Origin: Betaproteobacteria bacterium
GTDB lineage: Bacteria > Pseudomonadota > Gammaproteobacteria > Burkholderiales > Rhodocyclaceae
Reading direction: 5' to 3'
NCBI GenBank assembly: GCA_012026885.1
Contig: VEPL01000025.1
Coordinates: 482,595-546,594 of the forward strand
Length of the DNA: 64,000 bases
Shown: positions 1-7,775 of the stretch, in pieces
Layout: the number at the start of each line of letters is the position of its first letter
Position numbering within the stretch: the first letter of the stretch is position 1
The notes under the pieces: generated by a model
What the model saw: only the letters and a program-made list of their open reading frames with translations
What the model was told of the DNA's origin: nothing
The model's database searches: none
Translations under genes and position numbers: made by a program

Positions 1-854
1 AAGTGATATCGAAGCCCTACGGGCTGTTCTTCGTCTGCGGCCCGACCGGCTCGGGCAAGACGACGACGCTGCACTCCATCCTGCACCACATCAATACCCC
101 GGAGACCAAGATCTGGACGGCCGAGGATCCGGTCGAGATCACCCAGAAGGGCTTGCGCCAGGTGCAAATCAACAAGAAGGCCGGGCTCGATTTCGCCACC
201 ATCATGCGCGCCTTCCTGCGCGCCGACCCGGACGTGATCATGGTCGGCGAAATGCGCGACCGCGAGACCGTGGCCATCGGCATCGAGGCGTCACTGACCG
301 GCCACCTGGTCTTCGCGACCCTGCACACCAACAGCGCGCCGGAGTCGATTAACCGCCTGCTCGACATGGGCATGGACCCCTTCAACTTCGCCGATGCGCT
401 GCTCGGCATCCTCGCCCAGCGCCTCGCCCGCCGGCTGTGCAAGTCGTGCAAGGAGGCGTACAGCCCGGACGACGCGGAAATCCGCCACCTGATCGGCGAA
501 TACAGCGAGGAACTCGGCGAGACGCCGATTTGGAAGAAGGATCCGGCGGCCGCGGGGACGGCCCTGTTTGCCGAGTGGCAGAAAAACTATGCGAAGGACG
601 GAAAATTTACGCTGTACCGGGCCAAGGGCTGCGAGGCCTGCGGCGATACCGGCTATAAGGGGCGGGTCGGCCTGCATGAGCTGCTGGTCGGCAGCGATGC
701 GCTGAAAAAGCAGATCCAGGAGCATGCGCGCGTCGCCGAACTGCTCGCCACGGCGCTGGCCGAGGGCATGCACACGCTGAAGATGGACGGCATCGAGAAA
801 GTGCTGGCCGGCGTCACCGACATGAAGCAGGTGCGCGCCGTCTGCATCAAGTAA
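1..854 (+). CDS. GspE/PilB-family secretion or pilus ATPase, C-terminal part (5' end outside window)
   Basis: The reading frame is open to base 1, and the GTG at 3 lies just before the nucleotide-binding core, so the true start is upstream of the window. About 283 residues are visible. Near the left edge is the Walker A motif GPTGSGKTTT. It is followed by the Asp-box/Walker B region (RADPDVIMVGEMRDRET) and the His-box (ATLHTNSAPESINRLLDMG). Two cysteine pairs (CKSC and CEAC) form the zinc-binding loop typical of GspE and PilB. The family powers type II secretion or type IV pilus assembly as a cytoplasmic hexamer. Without the N-terminal domain I cannot choose between GspE and PilB. The gene converges on mtfA with only 5 bases between the stop codons. 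Confidence 0.9.
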   Translation, partial: VISKPYGLFFVCGPTGSGKTTTLHSILHHINTPETKIWTAEDPVEITQKGLRQVQINKKAGLDFATIMRAFLRADPDVIMVGEMRDRETVAIGIEASLTGHLVFATLHTNSAPESINRLLDMGMDPFNFADALLGILAQRLARRLCKSCKEAYSPDDAEIRHLIGEYSEELGETPIWKKDPAAAGTALFAEWQKNYAKDGKFTLYRAKGCEACGDTGYKGRVGLHELLVGSDALKKQIQEHARVAELLATALAEGMHTLKMDGIEKVLAGVTDMKQVRAVCIK

Positions 855-859
855 GGAGG

Positions 860-1612
860 TCAGGCCGGCAGGCGGGCCAGCGGATCCTGCCGGTAATAGG
901 TGCGCAGCAGGTCGTAGAGCGCCGGGTAGTCGCCGGCGACGACGGCCGGCGTCTCGAAGAAGTGCTCCGAGACGACCGCGAAGAATTCGGCCGCATCGTC
1001 GCTGGCGTATGGGTCGATGACGGTGTCCTCGCCGGCGTCGACGCGCCGGCAGAAATCCTCCCAGGCCGGGAGGAAGGCGGCATCCCACGATTCCGGCGTC
1101 AGGCCGGAATGCAGCGCCGGCATGCCGTCGGCCTCGCCGTTGAGCATGTCGAGCTTGTGCGCGAACTCGTGGATGACCACGTTATAGCCGTCGCCGGCCA
1201 TCTGGGCGTCGTGCCAGGAGACGATGACCGGGCCGCCTTCCCAGGCTTCCCCCGAGAGCACGTCGTCGTATTCGTGCACGACGCCATCCGTGTCCTCGAT
1301 GCGCCGCGCAACGACGAATTCATCCGGGTAGACGACGATGCCGATCCAGTCGCGATAGGCCGACAATCCGAGGTTGAGGACAGGCAGGCAAGCCTGCGCG
1401 GCGATGGCGGCGCACATCGCGTCGGTCAGGACGAGGCCGCGGGCACCGCTGAATTCCTTCTCGGCGAGGAAATCCTCGGCCAGCGTTTTCAGGCGTTTTT
1501 TGTCGTCGACCGCGAGCGCCGCGAGGAAGGGCAGTGAATCCAGCGTCGCTGCCCACAGTGCGTCCGGGATAGCGCTGCGGCGGCGCCGGCCGAGCCAGGC
1601 GAAGAGGCCCAC
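860..1612 (-). CDS. mtfA: MtfA-like zinc peptidase (M90 family)
   Basis: A 250-aa protein with the zincin motif HEFAH (H148, E149, H152). The sequence AEFFAVVSEHFFE further on supplies the third ligand region seen in MtfA/anthrax-lethal-factor-like peptidases. In Escherichia coli, MtfA is a cytosolic peptidase that binds the repressor Mlc and so affects glucose uptake; whether that partner exists here is unknown. I chose the GTG at 1612, whose first base is the last base of the upstream transporter's TAG. This indicates translational coupling, and the resulting length fits the family (about 265 aa). The frame remains open far upstream, but that part only shadows the transporter gene. Confidence 0.88.
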   Translation of the reverse strand: MGLFAWLGRRRRSAIPDALWAATLDSLPFLAALAVDDKKRLKTLAEDFLAEKEFSGARGLVLTDAMCAAIAAQACLPVLNLGLSAYRDWIGIVVYPDEFVVARRIEDTDGVVHEYDDVLSGEAWEGGPVIVSWHDAQMAGDGYNVVIHEFAHKLDMLNGEADGMPALHSGLTPESWDAAFLPAWEDFCRRVDAGEDTVIDPYASDDAAEFFAVVSEHFFETPAVVAGDYPALYDLLRTYYRQDPLARLPA

Positions 1613-2508
1613 TACTTCCTCATGGTCAGGGCAATGCCGGTGAAGATCAGCGCGATGCCGACGGCGTGGTACCCGTGCGGAATCTCGGCGAGGAAGATGG
1701 CCGACAGCAGCGTGCCGAACACCGGCATCAGGTGGATGAACAGGCTGGCCTTGTTGGGGCCGACCTCGGCGACGCCGCGGTTGTAGAAGATGTAGCCGAC
1801 GAAGCTCGGGAAGATGCCGACATAGGCGAGCGAGGCGAGCGAGCCCCAGTTGACGTTGATGTGCCGGCCCTGGCTCAGCTCCCAGGCATAGGCCGGGGCC
1901 AGGAAGGCGACGCCGACCGCGGTCATCGCGCCGAGCATCAGCATCGGGTGCACCCCGGCCGGGCGCCAGGCGAGGCCGACGGTGTAGATCGCCCAGACGA
2001 GGACGGCGCCCAGCATCCACAGGTCGCCGCGGTTGAGGTCGAGTCCGGCCAGCACGCCCGGGTCGCCGCGCGCGACGATGGTCAGCGCGCCGGCCAGCGA
2101 GATGAAGACGCCGATCGCCTCCGGCCGGCGCAGGCGCTTGCCGAGGAAGGCCCAGGAGATTGCGATGGTGGCGACCGGGATGAAGGAATTGAGCAGCACG
2201 GCATTGGTCGCCGAGGTGTGCTGCAGCGCGATGTAGGCAAAAGTGTTGTAGCAGCCGACGCCGAGGATGCCGAGCGCGACCACGGGTTTCCAGCCGGCCC
2301 GCAGTTGCGGCCACTGCGAACGCAGGTGGGGCAGCGCCAGCGGCAGGACAAGCAGGAAGGCGATCGCCCAGCGCCAGAAGGCGAGCGCCAGCGGCGGCAC
2401 GTCGGCGCGGATGCCGCGGCCGAGCACCATGTTGCCCGACCAGAAGAGCACGGTCAGGGTGAGCAGCAGGTAGGGGTTGGTGAAGGCGGAACGGTGCTTG
2501 TCAGTCAT
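1612..2508 (-). CDS. EamA/DMT-superfamily transporter
   Basis: A 298-aa, strongly hydrophobic protein with about ten predicted membrane helices in two repeats, the EamA (RhaT/RarD-like) arrangement. Recognisable family segments are LFWSGNMVLGRG near the N-terminus, FAYIALQHTSATNAVLLNS at the start of the second half of repeat one, and FLAEIPHGYHAVGIALIFTG near the end. Such proteins are usually inner-membrane exporters of amino acids, nucleotides or other small metabolites. The substrate cannot be read from sequence. The gene lies directly upstream of mtfA with a one-base overlap and is divergent from relA, 54 bases away. Confidence 0.9.
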   Translation of the reverse strand: MTDKHRSAFTNPYLLLTLTVLFWSGNMVLGRGIRADVPPLALAFWRWAIAFLLVLPLALPHLRSQWPQLRAGWKPVVALGILGVGCYNTFAYIALQHTSATNAVLLNSFIPVATIAISWAFLGKRLRRPEAIGVFISLAGALTIVARGDPGVLAGLDLNRGDLWMLGAVLVWAIYTVGLAWRPAGVHPMLMLGAMTAVGVAFLAPAYAWELSQGRHINVNWGSLASLAYVGIFPSFVGYIFYNRGVAEVGPNKASLFIHLMPVFGTLLSAIFLAEIPHGYHAVGIALIFTGIALTMRK

Positions 2509-2550
2509 GGCGCGGATTATGCCCTACCCGGTGCCGGCGCTCCCCGGCGC

Positions 2551-2565
2551 TATAATTCCGCCATG
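2551..2565 (+). promoter_or_regulatory. Perfect -10 hexamer abutting the relA start codon (possible leaderless mRNA)
   Basis: TATAAT occupies 2551-2556 and the relA ATG begins at 2563. Transcription normally starts 6-8 bases downstream of the hexamer, which would put the first nucleotide at or next to the A of the ATG. No Shine-Dalgarno-like sequence lies between them (TTCCGCC), which agrees with a leaderless transcript. The -35 region at 17-bp spacing (CCGGTG) is poor. A longer transcript from an upstream promoter cannot be excluded. Confidence 0.5.
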
Positions 2566-4785
2566 GTTTCGGTTGTCCATTCCGTCGCCGCGCAGAGCGA
2601 CCTCGACAAATTCTTCGCAACGCTTGCGGTCGGACTCGAGGAAGCGGACACGGCGCGTCTCAACGACGCCGTTGCGTATGCGTGGGAAGCCTACGGCGAA
2701 GCGGTGCTCGGCAGCGGCGAGCGGATCTGGTCGCACGCGCTGGGCATGGCCGTCATCATCGCCGGCCTCAAGCTCGACGCCGATTCGCGCATCGCGGCGC
2801 TGCTGTTCGCGATTCCGGCGCACGACGAGCATGGCGTCGAGCGGATCGAGGCGCGCTTCGGCCCGGCCGTCGCCCATCTGGTAGCCGGCATTTCACGGCT
2901 CAACCGGCTGCGGCCGATCACCAAGGGCTTCGTCGCCGCCGACCTCGAAGGCGGCGAGGTCGATCCGGCGGAGATGCGGGCCCAGGTCGAAGTCCTGCGC
3001 AAGATGCTGCTGGCCATGGTCGAGGACATCCGCGTCGTGCTGCTGCGCCTTGCTTCGCGCACGCAGACGCTGCGCTACTACGCGGCCAGTCCGGACGACC
3101 TGCGCGTGCAGGTGGCGCGCGAGACGCTCGAGCTCTATTCGCCGCTGGCCAACCGGCTCGGTGTCTGGGAACTCAAGTGGGAACTGGAGGACCTTTCCTT
3201 CCGCTTCCTGCATCCCGACATCTACAAGAAGATCGCCGGCCTGCTCGACGAGAAGCGCAGCGAGCGCGAGGCCTTCATCGCCGACGCCGTTGCCCGCGTG
3301 CGTGCCGAGCTGGCGGCGGCCGGGGTCGTCAAGGCGGAGATCTACGGCCGCCCGAAGCACATCTACAGCATCTGGAACAAGATGCGCAAGAAGGGCGTCG
3401 AGTTCTCCGAGGTCTACGACGTGCGCGCCCTGCGCATCATCGTCGACGACCTCAAGGACTGCTACACCGCGCTCGGCATCGTGCACAACCTGTGGCTGCC
3501 GATCTCCAAGGAATTCGACGACTACATCTCGAATCCCAAGGGCAACTACTACCGTTCGCTGCACACCGCGGTGCGCTGTCCGGACGGGCGCAGCCTCGAG
3601 ATCCAGATACGCACGCAGGACATGCACCGCCACGCCGAACTCGGCGTCGCCGCGCACTGGCGCTACAAGGAAGGCAGCAAGCGCAGCGCCGAGGACGACT
3701 ACGACGAGAAGATCGCCTGGCTGCGCCAGCTGCTGACCTGGAAGGACGAAGTCGCCGACAGTTCAGACTGGATCAACCATTACAAGCAGGCGGCGCTCGA
3801 CGAAACCATCTACGTGATCACGCCGCAGGGACGGGTGGTCGACCTGCCGCACGGGTCGACGCCGGTCGATTTCGCCTACCGGGTGCATACCGACCTCGGC
3901 CACCGCTGTCGCGGCGCCAAGGTCAACGGCCAGCTGGTGCCGCTCAATACCCCGCTCGAGACCGGGCAGCGGGTCGAGGTCGTCACCGCGAAGCACGGCG
4001 GTCCCTCGCGCGACTGGCTCAATCCGGTGCTCGGCTACATCCACACCAAGAGCGCGCGCACCAAGGTGCGCTCCTGGTTCGCCAACCTGGCACTCGAGGA
4101 GACGCTGGCCGAGGGCCGTGCCATTGTCGGCAAGGAACTGCAGCGCCTCGGCCAGACGGGAGCCAGTCTCGACGACCTGGCGCACAAGGCCGGATTCACG
4201 CGCGCCGACGACCTCTACCTGGCGGCCGGGCGCGGCGAGCTCAACCTGCGCCAGTTCCAGGCCGTCGCGCGCGGCGGCGATGCCGCCGAGGAAGCGCTGC
4301 CGCCCGACACGGTGACGGCGCGGCCGCGCAAGCCGGTCGAAGGCAACCAGGGCATCCTGATCGTCGGCGTCGACAAGCTGCTCACCCAGCTCGCGCGCTG
4401 CTGCAAGCCGGCGCCGCCGGACGAGATCCAGGGCTTCGTCACACGCGGCAAGGGGGTGTCGATCCATCGCCTCGACTGCCCCAATTTCGCCAACCTCGCC
4501 GCGCTGCATCCCGAGCGCGTCATCGAGTGCGACTGGGGGCAGCAGACGACCGGCGTCTTCGCCGCCGACATCGTCGTCGACGCGCACGACCGCCAGGGGC
4601 TGCTGCGCGACATCTCGGAGATCTTCGCCCGCGAGAAGCTCAACGTCATCGGCGTCAATACGCAGTCAAAGCAGGGCAAGGCGCACATGGGCTTTACCGT
4701 CGAGATCGGCAACCTGCAGCAGTTGCAGCGCACGCTTGCGCTGATCCACGACGTCGAGGGCGTCGTCGCCGTGCGCCGGGCCTAG
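2563..4785 (+). CDS. relA: RelA-type (p)ppGpp synthetase
   Basis: A 740-aa RelA/SpoT homologue protein that makes the stringent-response alarmone from GTP/GDP and ATP on stalled ribosomes. Order: HD-like domain (about 30-180), synthetase domain (about 230-350), TGS domain (about 412-475), cysteine-containing conserved region with CC near 613, and a C-terminal ACT domain (about 665-740). Two features point to monofunctional RelA rather than bifunctional SpoT. The hydrolase motif is degenerate (PAHDEHG around H87 instead of HDxxED). The synthetase has the acidic EFDD signature (E317-D320) where SpoT has RxKD. The frame is open upstream to 1666, but the ATG at 2563 gives the normal length and follows a perfect -10. 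A second RSH gene would be needed for hydrolysis; it is not in this window. Confidence 0.96.
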   Translation: MVSVVHSVAAQSDLDKFFATLAVGLEEADTARLNDAVAYAWEAYGEAVLGSGERIWSHALGMAVIIAGLKLDADSRIAALLFAIPAHDEHGVERIEARFGPAVAHLVAGISRLNRLRPITKGFVAADLEGGEVDPAEMRAQVEVLRKMLLAMVEDIRVVLLRLASRTQTLRYYAASPDDLRVQVARETLELYSPLANRLGVWELKWELEDLSFRFLHPDIYKKIAGLLDEKRSEREAFIADAVARVRAELAAAGVVKAEIYGRPKHIYSIWNKMRKKGVEFSEVYDVRALRIIVDDLKDCYTALGIVHNLWLPISKEFDDYISNPKGNYYRSLHTAVRCPDGRSLEIQIRTQDMHRHAELGVAAHWRYKEGSKRSAEDDYDEKIAWLRQLLTWKDEVADSSDWINHYKQAALDETIYVITPQGRVVDLPHGSTPVDFAYRVHTDLGHRCRGAKVNGQLVPLNTPLETGQRVEVVTAKHGGPSRDWLNPVLGYIHTKSARTKVRSWFANLALEETLAEGRAIVGKELQRLGQTGASLDDLAHKAGFTRADDLYLAAGRGELNLRQFQAVARGGDAAEEALPPDTVTARPRKPVEGNQGILIVGVDKLLTQLARCCKPAPPDEIQGFVTRGKGVSIHRLDCPNFANLAALHPERVIECDWGQQTTGVFAADIVVDAHDRQGLLRDISEIFAREKLNVIGVNTQSKQGKAHMGFTVEIGNLQQLQRTLALIHDVEGVVAVRRA

Positions 4786-4794
4786 GAGAACGTC

Positions 4795-4974
4795 ATGAAG
4801 GGAAATTTTGCGGCGATCGTGCTGATCGTCATTGGTGCCGTGGCACTCGCCGTGAATCTCGACCTGTTCGAGGTCGACCTGATCGCGCTATTGCGCAAGT
4901 GGTGGCCGCTTGCCCTGATCGGTATCGGCCTCGCGCTCTTCTTCACCCCGGGTGACCGGCAGCGGTCCGGGTAG
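4795..4974 (+). CDS. 59-aa two-helix membrane protein (LiaF-TM/DUF5668-like)
   Basis: A short ORF starting 9 bases after the relA stop. The Shine-Dalgarno sequence AGGAGA at 4784-4789 overlaps that stop, so the gene is probably translated with relA. The product has a first hydrophobic segment (IVLIVIGAVALAVNL), a short loop ending in RKWWP, and a second segment (LALIGIGLALFF), then a basic tail. The helix-(W)WP-helix pattern is that of LiaI/LiaF-type transmembrane modules. The function is unknown, but the signal, spacing and membrane pattern make it a credible small protein. Confidence 0.75.
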   Translation: MKGNFAAIVLIVIGAVALAVNLDLFEVDLIALLRKWWPLALIGIGLALFFTPGDRQRSG

Positions 4975-5001
4975 CGATCTTTCGCGCACGGCGCGGCGTG
5001 C

Positions 5002-5793
5002 TCAGGGAGTGAATGCGGTCAACTCGCGGAACAGCTCGACCATCGGCTGCTGGTTGACGTTGATCAGACCATGGCCCGGGCTGTCGACGTCCGCGATCAG
5101 CACGATGATCAGCGAGAACGAGACGGCGACGGCCACCATGACCGGCGTGCGTACCGTGCCTGCCACGCCCCCGTGGTAACCCATCGATGCCAGCGACAGG
5201 ATCAGCATCAGATAGAGTGTCGCCCAGAAGGCGCCAGGAATCCGGCTGCGCTCGCGGACCATTTCGCGCTCGTCGCGGGCGGCTACCACCTTGCTGACCG
5301 AATCGAGAAAGACGTCGTAGCCGCCCGGACTGGCGGTTCCGGCAATCGCGGCCTGGCCCCACAGGCGGCTCAAGAGCGCATTGGCGGAGGCTGGCGAGCG
5401 GGCCTGATCCAGGCCAACCCAGTGCAGGCGGTCCTCGACATAGTTGCGCAGGATCTTGCGCACTTCGTCGCGTTGGGCGGCTGGCAACACGCCGGCCTGC
5501 TGGTGGCAGATCCGGATTGCGCTGACTTCCTGGAAGAGAGCCAATTTTCGGGCATGGAAGGCGTCGGAGGCCATGTCGAAGGTGAAGGCGAGGACGAAGG
5601 CGAGAAGTCCGAGCGTGGCACCGACCATCGCGCCAACTGGTGCCTCCTTTTCACGTTGATCTTCGGCCGCGGCGCGAGCCTGCTTGTTGCGTGCCCACCG
5701 GTAGCCAACTTCGACGGAGAGCAGGGAGAGTGCCAGTGTGCCGATGAAGACGAAGAGAATCGGAATGGAAGCGAAGGTCAGAGATTCGTGCAT
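5002..5793 (-). CDS. DUF4239-family membrane protein
   Basis: A 263-aa protein with hydrophobic stretches at residues about 7-27 and 55-72, and a pair near 190-240, separated by a soluble central domain. The GATLGLLAFVLAFTFDMA segment and the following RKLALFQEVSAI stretch are typical of DUF4239, a bestrophin-like family of unknown function in the inner membrane. The next gene upstream, on the same strand, is a lipoprotein 48 bases away. The gene converges on the small protein after relA. Confidence 0.75.
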   Translation of the reverse strand: MHESLTFASIPILFVFIGTLALSLLSVEVGYRWARNKQARAAAEDQREKEAPVGAMVGATLGLLAFVLAFTFDMASDAFHARKLALFQEVSAIRICHQQAGVLPAAQRDEVRKILRNYVEDRLHWVGLDQARSPASANALLSRLWGQAAIAGTASPGGYDVFLDSVSKVVAARDEREMVRERSRIPGAFWATLYLMLILSLASMGYHGGVAGTVRTPVMVAVAVSFSLIIVLIADVDSPGHGLINVNQQPMVELFRELTAFTP

Positions 5794-5841
5794 GGGGAAG
5801 GCGGCGTTTGCGAGGCGAATTGCGTTGAACGGGGAACGACT

Positions 5842-6954
5842 CTAGCGGCGGCCGGCGACCGGAATGGTCAGAACCGGTACAGCGGCGGCGGTGGAATCGG
5901 AAAGCTGGGCGCCGACCAGCAACTGCAGCAGCGAAAACCACTGCTTCCCGGCTTCGTCCTCGTTGTCGATGAAATACCAGCGGTCGCGATAGCGCGCTGC
6001 AACGCGGCTTGCGGCCGGAGCGGCATCGGCGGAACGGATGCGCAGCCCGCCGGCCGCAGGTCCGGCAGGCTGCATGCGTGTCGCCCCGCGTTCGTCGGGC
6101 CCGATCTCGGCGCTTGCCGCGGCAATTCGCAGCAGTGAAAAGAGGGAGCGGGTTTCGAGCGAGACGGTATTGGGCGCGGGCGACCCGACCGAGAGCTGGA
6201 CCGGGATGACGACATCGTCCCCGCTACGGCGGGGCTGCGCTACGCCGAGCAGGTCGAGCAGGCGCGCTACCTCGCGCGTTTTGGCCGGGGTGTAGCTGTG
6301 CAGGACGATCATCCTTCCCTTGCCGTCTTCGCCCGAACGCGCCCAGTACAGCATGCCGTGCCGTTGCAGCGACGTGGCGAGTCCGACGATCTCGTCGAAG
6401 CGCGGGTCGACGGCGAGGACTTGCGGATCGGGGAAGGCGGGGTTGTGGAGGTTGTTGACCCGGCCGACGATCATGTACCAGGCCAGCGTCGGGTCATGCG
6501 TTCCGCCCAGCAGAAGGATCGCCCGGTCCAGCGTGATTTCCGAGGAAAACATCCGCAACAGGGCGTCACCGCCGACCGGCACGTAGGACAGGGTCGGGTT
6601 CTGCTCGGTGGCGATCGTGCCGGCGAACGGCACGAGGTTGCCGGCGAAATTGCCGCTTGGGCCGACGCCGGCGTTGACCGATCCGCTCGCCGAAAGCGAA
6701 ACGTTGGCGGTAACGGATGAAACGGACAGAAAGCCGATGCTGTCCCCGAAACGCAGGCGGATGATGTTTTGCAACAGTTGCTCGTCACTGGTGGCGAGAA
6801 TCGCGTCGTTGTAAGCCGGCCGTCCGGCACGGAGGACTTCCGGACCCAGCGTCGCGCAACCGCCGCCTAGAAGGATGGCACAGGCTGCAGCAAGCAGCCC
6901 GCGCTTGGCCGGCGCGTATCCCGTGGATGTGTGCCGATGGGTCGGATTATGCAT
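5842..6954 (-). CDS. Hypothetical lipoprotein
   Basis: A 370-aa protein that I do not recognise. The ATG at 6954 puts a basic region and hydrophobic stretch (LLAAACAILLGGGC) at the N-terminus, with a cysteine suitable for lipidation although the lipobox is Gly-rich. Mature residues include NDAILATSDEQLLQNIIRLRFGD followed by a Ser/Ala/Gly/Val-rich segment that looks like beta strand. The C-terminal half is soluble and contains YRDRWYFIDNEDEAGKQWF. It probably faces the periplasm. It lies upstream of the DUF4239 gene on the same strand, so the two may share a transcript. An in-frame start at 7026 is possible but would bury the signal sequence. Confidence 0.65.
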   Translation of the reverse strand: MHNPTHRHTSTGYAPAKRGLLAAACAILLGGGCATLGPEVLRAGRPAYNDAILATSDEQLLQNIIRLRFGDSIGFLSVSSVTANVSLSASGSVNAGVGPSGNFAGNLVPFAGTIATEQNPTLSYVPVGGDALLRMFSSEITLDRAILLLGGTHDPTLAWYMIVGRVNNLHNPAFPDPQVLAVDPRFDEIVGLATSLQRHGMLYWARSGEDGKGRMIVLHSYTPAKTREVARLLDLLGVAQPRRSGDDVVIPVQLSVGSPAPNTVSLETRSLFSLLRIAAASAEIGPDERGATRMQPAGPAAGGLRIRSADAAPAASRVAARYRDRWYFIDNEDEAGKQWFSLLQLLVGAQLSDSTAAAVPVLTIPVAGRR

Positions 6955-7091
6955 AGTCGGTTGTTGGCGCGAAATTGGGTGATTTGGCGGCGCCCAATTT
7001 TCTGGCAGCCCCGGGCAGGTGCTCATTATGACAAAACGCCCCCGGTTTCAGCGGGAATTCAACGCTTGCCGCGGCCCCTGCCCCGCCATTG

Positions 7092-7679
7092 CTAGCGGCT
7101 GTTCGAGACGTCGGAAGGGGCGATGTGTTGCGCCGGGCCCGGCTGCTCGTCGGTTGCCGGAGACGAGCGCGGTGCGCCCATTGCCAGGGTGTCGATCAGC
7201 GTGAACAGCCGCTGGTAGAAGGCCGGGTCGCCGACTGTTTCCTCGCCGACCTTGACCAGCGAGCCCTTGTCGGTGGGCAGCGGCAGCGAGATGGAGCCAA
7301 AGCCGGCCACCGAGACGCCGGTGCTGGTTCCGGTCGATTTCAGCTCGTAGCGGGTCTGCAGGGCGCTCGCGTAGACCGTCGTCCCGGCGCGGTTGCCGAT
7401 GCACACGAGCGTGATCTTCAACTGCATCATCTGGTCCGGCTGCGGCTGGAAGAACTTGTTGCCGCGCATCGTCGCGCTGGCCGGCGACTCGACCTCGTAG
7501 CCCTGGCTGAGCAGGGCACGGCGGCCGACATCGCAGGATTCGGCGGGCGCCAGGTCGCTGTGCGTGTAGAAGGGCGAATCGCTGGCGAAGGTCTCGGCGC
7601 GCCAGGCCGGCGGCGGCGCCGAGGCACAGCCGGCGAGAAGGAAGGCGGCCAGGAGGAGAGCGGGGCGGAAGTCAGGCAT
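7092..7679 (-). CDS. DUF2242-like lipoprotein
   Basis: A 195-aa protein starting at the ATG at 7679. The N-terminus (MPDFRPALLLAAFLLAGC) is a textbook lipoprotein signal with lipobox LAGC. The mature part contains SCDVGRRALLSQGYEV and TMRGNKFFQPQPDQMMQL, which match my recollection of DUF2242, a lipoprotein family of unknown function common in betaproteobacteria. The longer frame to 7730 would place 17 extra proline-rich residues before the signal and is unlikely. It sits between ppk and the previous lipoprotein on the same strand. Confidence 0.72.
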   Translation of the reverse strand: MPDFRPALLLAAFLLAGCASAPPPAWRAETFASDSPFYTHSDLAPAESCDVGRRALLSQGYEVESPASATMRGNKFFQPQPDQMMQLKITLVCIGNRAGTTVYASALQTRYELKSTGTSTGVSVAGFGSISLPLPTDKGSLVKVGEETVGDPAFYQRLFTLIDTLAMGAPRSSPATDEQPGPAQHIAPSDVSNSR

Positions 7680-7775
7680 CGGAAATCGGGTCGGCGGCGG
7701 CACCGGATCGGGGCGCAGCACAGGCGCCATTTTCGGCCACCCCGGGCCGTCGACCGTAACAGCCTGTAACTTCGG

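Noticed and set aside
1666..2562. In-frame N-terminal extension of relA by 299 codons
   Set aside because: It is antisense to the DMT transporter, is rich in Gln/Arg/Gly, and would give a RelA of 1039 aa, far above family size.
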